64,000 nucleotides of DNA from Pratylenchus scribneri. Lineage: Eukaryota > Nematoda > Chromadorea > Rhabditida > Pratylenchidae. Below the pieces are notes generated by a model. It did not search any database and was not told the DNA's origin. It saw only the letters and a list, made by a program, of their open reading frames with translations. Shown here one piece after another: positions 49,692-58,399 of this stretch (its first letter is position 1; each line of letters begins with the position of its first letter). The stretch spans positions 2,604,001-2,668,000 of the forward strand of contig JAQSEB010000042.1 in assembly GCA_030063045.1 (NCBI GenBank), in the 5' to 3' direction. The position numbers were made by a program, and so were the translations under genes.

Positions 49692-50348
49692 TTACAAAAT
49701 GGATTTTGGATGGAATATTATGGGGTATTCATCGTCTTTAAATAGGTTTGTTCGTAGTCGTAGGAGAGGATCACTTGCAGCATGCATATCGATCATCAGA
49801 TAGCCATAGGGTTGATTCGTAGATTGCTTATAGGCATCCAGAAAATAATCCAATTGACGAGGAAATAGCTGAGTCCCAATGTTCCTTATGGCCAATGCCG
49901 AATTTGGAGATCTCATGAGGACTAGATATTGAGCATTCTGTCTGGCTACTTTAATTTTCTTTTCAAATAAATTTTGAGTAACAAAAACAATGGCAAAATT
50001 CTGATGGTGCGATTTTGCTGTAAACAAAGATGACAAGTATGATTCGGAGATGGAAAGTAATAAATCATCCAATATGAGGAGACATGGCTTTTCTTGACGT
50101 CTAATCACTTCCTCATCCGGGACTCCGGAATGAACAGCTACTCCAGCTTTTTGAAGAACTGGAACAATTGAACTCATTTCTCCAAAACAGTAGAGAATGG
50201 ATTGTGGAGGAGGAGTAATTAATTCTGTAGTTTCGGCAATAAATTTGAGAAGGAAGGTACTTTTCCCACTGGAACTTGGTCCAGAAAGAATCATACCAAA
50301 AGGAAGTTTCAGTTTTAGTTCTTTTTCAGAAAATGAGGACAAATCCAT
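49692..50348 (-). CDS. ATP: Genome-packaging ATPase (A32/FtsK-HerA type)
   Basis: 218 residues, intronless. Walker A is GPSSSGKST (23-31), Walker B LLILDDLL (90-97), followed by the sensor FVTQNLFEK. Homologues in Polintons and large DNA viruses pump DNA into preformed capsids. The promoter is CTCTTTATATAC on the plus strand, 40 bp upstream. First gene of the three-gene unit. Confidence 0.92.
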   Translation of the reverse strand: MDLSSFSEKELKLKLPFGMILSGPSSSGKSTFLLKFIAETTELITPPPQSILYCFGEMSSIVPVLQKAGVAVHSGVPDEEVIRRQEKPCLLILDDLLLSISESYLSSLFTAKSHHQNFAIVFVTQNLFEKKIKVARQNAQYLVLMRSPNSALAIRNIGTQLFPRQLDYFLDAYKQSTNQPYGYLMIDMHAASDPLLRLRTNLFKDDEYPIIFHPKSIL

Positions 50349-50385
50349 TATGAGGATTTGAGGCTTTCTTATTGTCTATATTTTA

Positions 50386-50397
50386 CTCTTTATATAC
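50386..50397 (-). promoter_or_regulatory. TATA box of the ATPase unit
   Basis: Minus-strand GTATATAAAGAG about 40 bp before ATG 50348; close variant of the shared GTATATAAGGAC motif. Confidence 0.55.
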
Positions 50398-50419
50398 ACC
50401 TAATCCTTAGACCATGAAC

Positions 50420-50440
50420 CCCTAAATCACATGCTGGACC
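50420..50440 (+). repeat. Right arm of the inverted repeat around the ATPase block
   Basis: CCCTAAATCACATGCTGGACC, inverted counterpart of 47988-48009. Confidence 0.55.
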
Positions 50441-50480
50441 ATAGATCCTAAACCCATAATTTGTATTCATATACAATATA

Positions 50481-51572
50481 TTATTCTTTATTCAAATCAA
50501 TCAAATCATTATCATGAACCCATTGAGGATCTGTATATCCAATGAATTTTATCAAATGTTTCTTCTTTCCATCTTTTCCTCTTCTTGTCCTCAAAATTTT
50601 CTCCACTCGATATTCGGTCTTTTCGTCTTTACGAACTTTGCTCAATTCTGGGGCGTAGAAATGTCCTTTGAATTCTTCGCCCTTTTCATCTTTTACTTTG
50701 TACGTATACGGTTTTGATTTATCCTTGACTTGATCAACTTCCAAAATTTCATCGCCCCAATTGGTCAGGTAACCTTTCTCGAATTTACCTTTATCCAGAC
50801 TCATTCGTACAAAATCGCCCTTCTTGAACTTTGGCTTGACTTTATTTTTACCGAAAAAGTCCTTTGCGTATTGTTTATTCCATAATGCTTGAGCATTATC
50901 TGGGGTAACATCGATAGGTCTCATTCCGATGACTCGACTTTTGGAATGATTAATGGCATCGACAATTTTTGGGAGGACTTTGATCCATTCTTTAGTTTGG
51001 TATTGAGCAAAATAACGATAGAGTCGCTGTTTTAGGGTACGAATAGAGCGTTCAGCCAGAGAGGCCTTTTGGAATGGGGAACTGGCCTCTAATTTTGTAA
51101 TTTGCTCATTCTTCAAAAATTCTTTCAATTGCCGATTTTTAAATTCTGTCCCCAAATCTGTATATATTCTCCACGGTTTTTGGGGCATTTCTTCAATCAA
51201 TAGACGCATTGCTTCGAGGACATCATCGGCTCTCTTTGTCTTTATTGGTTTGGCGAAGAGCATTTTGGAGAGGACATCAACTCCGATGAGGACATATCGA
51301 TTACCGTCATTATGGTCAGCCAGGGATTGCATATCCGCCAAGTCGGCTTGTAAATCTGTCATATATCCAAGAGGAACTGTTTTGACACGTTTGAATCGAG
51401 TTCGACGGGGTTTAGTCAGAGTATATGTCCGATGACCTTGGAGGAAATGTTCAACATCTTTACGAGTTATTTTCGGATCAACTTTTTTGGCTTCTTTGAA
51501 GAGGGATTCGATTCCGGTAAAACCGGCGGGATTTGAGGGATTATTATAAATTTGAGACAATTTTTCTTCCAT
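50481..51572 (-). CDS. INT: Retroviral-type integrase with chromodomain
   Basis: 363 residues, intronless. Inserts the excised or replicated element into host DNA. The catalytic DDE triad is Asp77 (LQADLADM), Asp139 (IYTDLGTEF) and Glu174 (SLAERSIRTLK), 35 residues apart. The N-terminal DNA-binding part has HFLQGHRTYTLTKPRRTRFK. A basic C-terminal domain and a chromodomain-like end (YRVEKILRTR..KHLIKFIGYTDPQWVHDNDL, about 318-360) may steer integration to marked chromatin. All key residues are present. Confidence 0.93.
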   Translation of the reverse strand: MEEKLSQIYNNPSNPAGFTGIESLFKEAKKVDPKITRKDVEHFLQGHRTYTLTKPRRTRFKRVKTVPLGYMTDLQADLADMQSLADHNDGNRYVLIGVDVLSKMLFAKPIKTKRADDVLEAMRLLIEEMPQKPWRIYTDLGTEFKNRQLKEFLKNEQITKLEASSPFQKASLAERSIRTLKQRLYRYFAQYQTKEWIKVLPKIVDAINHSKSRVIGMRPIDVTPDNAQALWNKQYAKDFFGKNKVKPKFKKGDFVRMSLDKGKFEKGYLTNWGDEILEVDQVKDKSKPYTYKVKDEKGEEFKGHFYAPELSKVRKDEKTEYRVEKILRTRRGKDGKKKHLIKFIGYTDPQWVHDNDLIDLNKE

Positions 51573-51612
51573 ATTGAATGAAGATGAATTTTTTTTTTTT
51601 ATTCCAATCTTT

Positions 51613-51624
51613 GATCCTTATATC
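51613..51624 (-). promoter_or_regulatory. TATA box of the integrase gene
   Basis: Minus-strand GGATATAAGGATC, about 45 bp before ATG 51572. Confidence 0.5.
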
Positions 51625-51755
51625 CTAATTTTCATGTCAAAATTAAATTCACTAATCATATTTATTAATCATAAAACGAATAAAATTGAAAATGAAAAGG
51701 TATAAAATGTGTAAATATAAAATGAGGAAAATGAGGGTACAATAAATCAAAATTG

Positions 51756-51936
51756 AGGAACATTCTGTTCTGAAAAGTAAACTTGAGAAGAAAAAATTTC
51801 TTCAAGTTGATTTGGTTCTAGAAGTCATAATCAGTCAAGGTGGGTTAGACCCCAATAAATTATGACTATTGAAAAACGTAATCAACTTTGAATTAATTTC
51901 TTCTAAAGTCAGCTTTTGGAACGGAATGTTCAATAC
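51756..51936. ncRNA. Long imperfect hairpin between polymerase and integrase genes
   Basis: The two halves are imperfect inverted copies over about 80 nt. The left arm has GAACATTCTGTTC, GAGAAGAAA, TTCAAGTTGATT and AGTCATAAT (51823-51831). The right arm has their complements in reverse order (ATTATGACT 51859-51867, AATCAACTTTGAA, TTTCTTCT, GAACGGAATGTTC). The centre has a small GGGTT..GACCC stem. Such a length and mismatch density resembles a pri-miRNA or a small foldback repeat. It does not overlap coding sequence. It could be a transcribed structured RNA, the 3' end/terminator of the polymerase mRNA, or a decayed MITE; the strand is not known. Confidence 0.5.
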
Positions 51937-51940
51937 AAAC

Positions 51941-51981
51941 GAACTATCCGTCGGAATCAAAGATTCCGAGGGTTCAGAAAA
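51941..51981 (+). pseudogene. 41-bp remnant of the 44165 gene start
   Basis: GAACTATCCGTCGGAATCAA and the following AGATTCCGAGGGTTCAGAAAA match 44225-44265 at about 37 of 41 positions. It covers codons for the ELSVGIVDSKGSEK stretch but lacks a start and continues into unrelated sequence, so it is a fragment left by duplication or recombination inside the element. Confidence 0.7.
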
Positions 51982-51983
51982 AA

Positions 51984-54900
51984 TTATGAGGGAAGGGTTT
52001 GTCCGAAATGATAAATGTTATAATCCCCTTTTTTAACGATTCCTTTGCTGACCACTGGCTTGTAACGTTTTGTCATGTCCACAGCTAACATTGGCCCATC
52101 GATTGCACCTTTTTTCAGCGATTTGACAAATTTTGAAGTGAGGATGGGATATGAGTCGACGATTCCCGTATGGACATATTTGAGTACCAATTCTTTGAAT
52201 TTCTCATATTGGAGGCCTTGTTTATTCATAACATCATGATTGAGAGTGATTCCACGTATTTTGAGCATGTATTCGAACGGTGCATTTGGTAGATTTTTCC
52301 TCCTCATCTTTATTCCATATTGTTTGGGTCCCCCGAAACATACTTCTAAAATATCATGATCCGGTAGCTCGTCTGTAAAGTCTCCAACATGAGATCCCAA
52401 GGCCAGAGGACAATCATCCTTGGGGTGTGAGAATATCAATGAGTCTGTGTCCACATAATGAAGTTTGCAACCAGGCGTCCTCACAACTTTTTGCATAGAT
52501 CGAAGAAGGAGGAGCCGAGCACATGAGGTGGTCCATAAACTAATTACAACATTCGATGCATCATTTTCCTCAACAAATCCTCGTTTTGTAATATATGTAA
52601 CCATAATGACTGAAGGCCTTTCCTCATCGCCTTCAACCAATTCATCAATGTGTAAAAGTTCTATTGTATTGTCGTCGAATAATTCCCCCAATTTGACAGG
52701 ATCATCGGTGATTGCTGTTTTGTATAGACCCCAATTCCTCATTGCGAAACGACCCCATAAATTATTTACAATCAACTTTGCCAACGCCCTCTTCCCTTTA
52801 TCCATCTTCATTAGGAGTCGATCGATTGTAATTCCAAATTTTTGCTTGCATTCCCGGATAAATTTTTCTTCTTCCTCAGTATTCCCCTCAATTTTTTTGT
52901 CAAAACCGCTCGCATGTATCTTCAGCGCCAAAAACTCTTTCATATATCCTCTAAATAGCTCTCTGTCGCCTCCCTCATATTCGTACACTCGAACCAGCTC
53001 TGTCACTCGATATCCCTCATTTAATGGTGCATCTAATTCCACTGAAGTACATGAGCTCATCCATCCTCTTTCGTTGTCTGTATGTCTGCAACGGTAATTT
53101 TGGTAGTAGCCTCCATCCGGATGATATTCGGCACATTTTCTGCAAAGAGGAAATAGCAATCGCTCATCTCCATCTTTGCCCACTTTCATTGGTAGCACGG
53201 GAACATCGCATTGTCTTGGTGGAATAACAAAGCATTTGAGGAGGGCAATTTTATATGGATTGTCGGCAGCTGATGTCCAATTGACTTGCTCATTAATAAT
53301 ATGAACTTTGGGGTGGCCGACTGGATACCCCATCATCCATTCCTCAAGCATATAATTGACATATGGATATAGTGAAGTAAAATCATAGTAGCTAATCTTT
53401 TCCCCGTCTTTTGCCTCATAAAATAATGTTGACGGACCCGTTCGCCCTCCAGAGAAACATTCCCTCGGGTCTAGAGGGGAACGGTCCTTGTATTCCTCAC
53501 ATTTTTTCCTCATTTCAGGGTTCTCTGCTTTCATTCTATCAATCTCGCAAGTCCACACAATATCGATCCGGTCCACACATTTTCTCAGATACGCCATTCT
53601 CACTTCTTCCTCATTCCTCAAATATCCAGCAGTCTTTTGTCTCGGGTATAGTAATTGCTTGTCGTCGGGGAAGCAGGTGGGACAGCCGTGGAAATTACAC
53701 CCATGGACTTGAATTATTCTGTTTTCCTCCTCAATATAACCATCCACGGGGTATTTTCCAAATCTCTTTTCTCCTCCCTCAGTATAAGCTGTCTGAATAT
53801 GGACCATCTCCTCATCGGCTACCCACCTCAAATATTCATATGCGGTCCTCGATTGATTGTCTCCTCGATCATATCCTCGTTCGGGGACAATGGCCAAATG
53901 ATGCGTTGGTAGATGATTGGCCTTGAACAAATTAATGCAAGCACGGGCAATTGTGGCAGAAGTTGTCAGCGGGTCGATACCATTATGAGGATCCTTGAGA
54001 TGTCCGGCCCGGTCGGCATGCCCATCTTCATCCAATTTGATCCTCTTTGATATTTCCATAAATTCTTGACGAAATGCGACGAGAGCAGCCATCAGGATAT
54101 CGGTATCATTGGTACAATATGCTGGTAATTCCTCATTTAAATAAAAGTTTTTGTCTTCCTCATTTTCATATTTCTCCATAAATCGTTCAAATTCCTCCGT
54201 TTTCCATGTCTCAGGTGAATAGTCCGCAGCAGTTGTTTGTATAATTTTATCAAAATTTTCTGGTCGATTTAATTTATGAGGGAAACATCCTTTGTCTGCG
54301 ACCTCAAGACCAAATGCTGAAGGTAGTTGCTTGAGGGCCATTGGGAATAAATTGAATGAGTCCCTGAATTTGAGTCTGTATCCATTTTCTTTTTCCAAAT
54401 CCATTGTAATTAATTTGTTTCCTCTTCTAATTAAATCCGGATTGCAGCCTAGTTTGTAGAGTTCAACAATGACGAAATGCATATCAAATTTACCGCCATA
54501 ATGACTGAAAATGTATGAGGGGAATTCTTGAGGAAGTTCATTTAAGAGCCATAGGGTGAACGGTTTTATTGGATCATTGCATATTACAGCTTTGTCGACA
54601 TATGTCTTGCCAAATGGATGAGTACCAAATGTAATGGTTCGGTCTGGGCCGCACACATCACACGGAGTACTCATTTTTGATAATTTCCATTCCTTATTTT
54701 CGATACACTGTTGGCAAGCGATTCTGGCAGAGACAAAATTGGGCACAAGTTTCTTCAAAATTCGTGGCTCCTCATAACGATTTTTTGGTGGAATAGTTTC
54801 TACAATTTCAGTTGTTTCAATGTCAAACGCAATAAATCGGACTGGTTTCGGTGGTTTGATTTCTATTGGTTTAATGTAGCATCCACGTTTGTTGTCCTTC

Positions 54901-56195
54901 TTATGATATGTATGACAGGTTTTACAGAGTGTTTCATAGCATCTATGAGAGCCCCATCCATTTTTCTTGTACACTCTCACATCCCAGATGACCCCACATT
55001 GATCGCATAATTTTGAGTGATTACAAAAATTTGAGGAAACATGATGCTCATAACATTCTCGGTTGATGAAGGTCTTGTAGCATTTGGTACATGTTAATTT
55101 GAATCCGGGGTCAGGTTTGCAAGGGTAAGGAGCACCAACACGAGAACAATTTCGGCATTTCTTTTTACAGCTTGTATTATGATTTGACCCCGTTTCATAA
55201 TTTCTTTCACAGCTGAGGCAATAAGGTTTTCCAAAGAGTGCCCCAACCTGATATAGTCCAACAAAATGAGTACCATCCCAATGAATAACAAGTTGAATAT
55301 TATAGTCGCCCGCTCCATATTTGTAATCAGGTTTTAATTGTCCATGAGGCCCGAAGAACCAGACTTTAATTTTGTAATGACCGGCATGCAAAACATTGTT
55401 CCAATAATTCACAACAGCGGGCACCCATTCATGAGCATTGTAAGATTTCTCCCATAATGGTATATTCAATTTCCTCATTAATTGTTCCACCTCATTATGA
55501 ATTTTTCCTCTTTGCCCATGAATACTTCTTCTGTAATATTTCCAACCGTTTTCATCGAATCCACGAATTTGATATTGCAAGGCGGAGTGGAGGGCATAAA
55601 ATAAACAACGATTTCCTCTCTGGTTTGGTATATTCATTTTCATATTTGGAGCAATAAAATGAGTAATATTGTGAGAAGTTTTCAACGATTTACGACCACC
55701 GAACATTTTTCGTTTCTTTTGAGATAAAGCCTTTTTCTGCAGCACTGTAACTTCAATTTCAAGAGGAACGTCGAAGAGGGATTTGCCGAGGGCCGAACGG
55801 CTTTGCTCTACTTTGAGGAATAAATTTAGGAGAGATTCAAAAGTATTTTTATGAAGAGGAAGAAAGGGGCAAAAGATTGGTTGTCCTTCCTCTAGATTTT
55901 GGGAATTAATCATGAAGCTAATTGTGTCCACATTTAGATTGTTCTTCTTTGCCTCGAAAATAGCTCGTGCTGCTGCCTCATTGAAAATTCCATCGATCAA
56001 GGATTCGGGATGTTCGGGAAACTTTTTAATGAGAAATGTGGAACGGGCTTTATGGATTTGATAATGAGGAATTGTTCGATTTTCATGATTTCCAATAACT
56101 TCAATGAATTCATCCAAAGAGGGGTCACTCTCCTCAAATCGAGATCGTTTTGGGGGAGGGGGAGAGGAAGAAGGAGAACGAGAGGAAGAGGACAT
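51984..56195 (-). CDS. POLB: Protein-primed family B DNA polymerase with OTU-like N-terminus
   Basis: Intronless. An upstream in-frame Met at 56270 lies only ~20 bp from the TATA box, so the Met at 56195 (MSSSSRSPSS, about 1403 residues) is preferred; numbers here count from 56270. After a basic NLS-like PPPPKRSRFE, an OTU-like segment has Cys222 (GNRCLFYALHSALQY) and His335 (WDGTHFVGLY). A Cys/His-rich zinc region follows (351-465). Exonuclease motifs are FIAFDIETTE (ExoI), HYGGKFDMHF (ExoII) and YCTNDTDIL (ExoIII). Polymerase motifs are YDFTSLYPYVNY (A), KLIVNNLWGRF (B) and YVDTDSLIF (C). It replicates the element by protein priming from the inverted-repeat ends. All motifs are intact. The promoter has a TGACTCAT site. 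Confidence 0.93.
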   Translation of the reverse strand: MSSSSRSPSSSPPPPKRSRFEESDPSLDEFIEVIGNHENRTIPHYQIHKARSTFLIKKFPEHPESLIDGIFNEAAARAIFEAKKNNLNVDTISFMINSQNLEEGQPIFCPFLPLHKNTFESLLNLFLKVEQSRSALGKSLFDVPLEIEVTVLQKKALSQKKRKMFGGRKSLKTSHNITHFIAPNMKMNIPNQRGNRCLFYALHSALQYQIRGFDENGWKYYRRSIHGQRGKIHNEVEQLMRKLNIPLWEKSYNAHEWVPAVVNYWNNVLHAGHYKIKVWFFGPHGQLKPDYKYGAGDYNIQLVIHWDGTHFVGLYQVGALFGKPYCLSCERNYETGSNHNTSCKKKCRNCSRVGAPYPCKPDPGFKLTCTKCYKTFINRECYEHHVSSNFCNHSKLCDQCGVIWDVRVYKKNGWGSHRCYETLCKTCHTYHKKDNKRGCYIKPIEIKPPKPVRFIAFDIETTEIVETIPPKNRYEEPRILKKLVPNFVSARIACQQCIENKEWKLSKMSTPCDVCGPDRTITFGTHPFGKTYVDKAVICNDPIKPFTLWLLNELPQEFPSYIFSHYGGKFDMHFVIVELYKLGCNPDLIRRGNKLITMDLEKENGYRLKFRDSFNLFPMALKQLPSAFGLEVADKGCFPHKLNRPENFDKIIQTTAADYSPETWKTEEFERFMEKYENEEDKNFYLNEELPAYCTNDTDILMAALVAFRQEFMEISKRIKLDEDGHADRAGHLKDPHNGIDPLTTSATIARACINLFKANHLPTHHLAIVPERGYDRGDNQSRTAYEYLRWVADEEMVHIQTAYTEGGEKRFGKYPVDGYIEEENRIIQVHGCNFHGCPTCFPDDKQLLYPRQKTAGYLRNEEEVRMAYLRKCVDRIDIVWTCEIDRMKAENPEMRKKCEEYKDRSPLDPRECFSGGRTGPSTLFYEAKDGEKISYYDFTSLYPYVNYMLEEWMMGYPVGHPKVHIINEQVNWTSAADNPYKIALLKCFVIPPRQCDVPVLPMKVGKDGDERLLFPLCRKCAEYHPDGGYYQNYRCRHTDNERGWMSSCTSVELDAPLNEGYRVTELVRVYEYEGGDRELFRGYMKEFLALKIHASGFDKKIEGNTEEEEKFIRECKQKFGITIDRLLMKMDKGKRALAKLIVNNLWGRFAMRNWGLYKTAITDDPVKLGELFDDNTIELLHIDELVEGDEERPSVIMVTYITKRGFVEENDASNVVISLWTTSCARLLLLRSMQKVVRTPGCKLHYVDTDSLIFSHPKDDCPLALGSHVGDFTDELPDHDILEVCFGGPKQYGIKMRRKNLPNAPFEYMLKIRGITLNHDVMNKQGLQYEKFKELVLKYVHTGIVDSYPILTSKFVKSLKKGAIDGPMLAVDMTKRYKPVVSKGIVKKGDYNIYHFGQTLPS

Positions 56196-56270
56196 TTTAT
56201 TTGAAGGAGAAAATGTTTTTTTCGAATTCGAGGAAAATTGAGGTTTCCAATTTTTTGGAAGAATGAGCAC

Positions 56271-56844
56271 AGATGTCGAAAACCGGACTTTATATACTAA
56301 AAGGATGACTCATCACCTGGAAATTTTATTATCGCTCCTTTACTTTTTTTCTTTCTATTAAATATTTATTTTTTGTATTTTTCTTTTCTTTTTTAATAAA
56401 ATTTTTTATCCAATATTTTCTTTTCCGTTTTTTAAGACCTTGAGGGGAGGTGGCAGCTGCGCAGCTGGAGGCAGCTGCGCAACTGATGGTTTTATGGCTT
56501 CGGAGGGGAATGTATGGGAGAGGAAATGAGGGTTGAGGCGGCATGTAAAAAGGGGATTTTTGTACATGACAAGCATGAGAAGGGCTTTTTTTTGAAAAAA
56601 TTCAAACGGTTTTTAATTTGTTTGGGGGAATGGGCCTTGTAGAAGGTTTGAAATGACAGATTGGCGGGTTTTTTTTTTCATGTGGGCGGAGAAAATTCAA
56701 ATGAGTGGATTTGAGGGCTATTGCATCATTCCTTATTTTGGTGCTTCTATCCTTGGTGGTTTAAATTTTCCGTATCTTAACCTTTTTTCTACCATTACAG
56801 AATTTTCCTCAATTTTATCATCATCTTCCTCATTTTCCTCAAAA
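56271..56844. other. Divergent region between polymerase and RING genes
   Basis: About 570 bp. Besides the polymerase promoter it contains two near-identical GC-rich palindromic words, GGCAGCTGCGCAGCTG and GGCAGCTGCGCAACTG (56452-56484), in an otherwise AT-rich stretch, each with E-box-like CAGCTG. The remaining DNA has T-rich runs upstream of the RING gene start. Confidence 0.5.
56283..56314 (-). promoter_or_regulatory. Polymerase promoter: TATA box plus TGACTCAT site
   Basis: Minus-strand GATGAGTCATC (56304-56314) lies just upstream of GTATATAAAGTCCGG (56283-56297). Same arrangement as at the zinc-ribbon gene. Confidence 0.6.
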
Positions 56845-58083
56845 ATGGCTAACAACGAAAACAATGAGATGGGCCAAGGTCAAATGAACAATGAAACAAA
56901 TGAGGTGGAGCGAGAAAACAATGAGTCGGGCCGAGAAAACAATGAAGGGGTGCGAGAAAACAATGAAGTGGGTCGAGTGCAACTGAACGTTCGGGAGCAG
57001 AGGTCCAGACTGGATATGCTTGAGAGTCTTTCTCTGACATTGGCGAGCCGCATTGAGAGTTTGGAAAATTGGGGTTATCAGGTGGGGAAAAATGAGAGGA
57101 GGATTAATTTTATGAGGAAATTCAGAGACGGTCTCGTCCATTCCCTCTTGTGTGGCCTATGTTGGCACACAGACGTTTAGCTGTGATTAATCGACGTCTG
57201 AGAGGAGACATCGGAGATGGTCGTTATCGTGTGGTTTGTTTTATTTTGAGGAGAATTATTTTTGAGGGAATTTAATTTTTAAGGGAAATTATTTTTGAGG
57301 AGAATTTTTTTTGAGATAATTTAATTTTTGAATTTTCAGGTTAATGATGCAACTGGCAATGAACTTTTGGTTGATGAGGTCGATCAGGAGGAATATTTGA
57401 GAAATGTGGTAAAAGGGGTTGAAAAGATTTTGATGAGTTTTTTTTTCAGTTTCGCATATCACGGGAAATCCAAAACGCTTTGAATGAGCTGAACAGTGTT
57501 GACCGCAGTTGGTGTGTGCCAGAAAATTGGATTCACGAGGTTGGACCCAATGAGACTCAAGAAGGTAAAAATGAGGATTAATAAAATATGAGGAAAAAAT
57601 GAGTAATTTCAGAATTCGAAGCGGCATTTCGCCTCAATCTCCGTTTTCCTCCGGCGCTGGCTGAAATGTGCCTTCCAATGGGTATCCTTTTTTTCATGGT
57701 TTTCTATTATTATATCGTAATTTTTAGTCATTTCCTCAACGGGCATGGATCGTAGGGCCTTCTTTGGCGAGCCAATCCGGGTTGGCGTCCACGGCTATGG
57801 ATATAATCGAGACGGGCTCAACAACGTGATATGCCGTGCCAACATGATTTGTGGGAGTTCGTGGCTTTTCCCTGATCCGACACCTCTGTATCGTTTTGAT
57901 GATTGCGTGATATGCCTCAGCGGTAAGGCAATAATGTACACAATTTGCGGTCATCAATGCCTATGTGTACCGTGTGCCCGGGCATTACGAGTTCGTCGTT
58001 GTCCAGTCTGCCGAGGAGGAGCAATGAAATGGAAGTCCATTGCAATCAGAATTCGCCCATCGGAAGGAGGACCGGCTCACTGA
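56845..58083 (+). CDS. Spliced RING-finger protein (putative E3 ubiquitin ligase)
   Basis: Six exons can be joined from ATG 56845 to TGA 58083. The first exon has a degenerate Asn/Glu repeat (ENNESGRENNEGVRENNEVG), then a coiled-coil-like segment (LDMLESLSLTLASRIESLEN). Introns at about 57127-57179 (phase 1), 57231-57341, 57407-57449, 57565-57611 and 57681-57728 keep the frame. The last exon ends in a C3HC4 RING: CVIC (about 57905), CGHQC, LCVPC and CPVC (about 58000). This is the compact C-terminal RING type of IAP and Mind-bomb-like E3 ligases. It lies just inside the right inverted repeat and is likely captured cargo, possibly used to degrade host proteins. The first intron is less certain, because reading through gives a stop at 57180. 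Confidence 0.7.
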
Positions 58084-58399
58084 ATGAATTTCCCCCTCAA
58101 GGCCTCATTTACTCATAATATTCATTGTACTCAAAAATAATGATCGGCCTCAAACCTCAAAAATAATCAATGTCCCCAATAATATTCCTCAATAATATTC
58201 CACTCATTTACTCATAATATTCATTGTCCTCAAAAAACAATAATATACCTCAATAATGTTCTGAAATAATATTCCACAATAATATCAATATTCAATTCGA
58301 TAATAATCATCACAAATAATCATTTTCATTAATCATTTTTAATATTGGATAAAATGGTGAAGGAAGAAAAATATATTTCATTGTTCTTGTTTTTTTTTT
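58084..58399. other. AT-rich low-complexity DNA inside the right repeat
   Basis: Degenerate copies of CCTCAATAATATTCC and two copies of ACTCATAATATTCATTGT (about 58111 and 58208). No gene seen. Confidence 0.45.

Noticed and set aside
56196..56270. Upstream start of the polymerase
   Set aside because: Only about 20 bp from the TATA box and probably not in the transcript.
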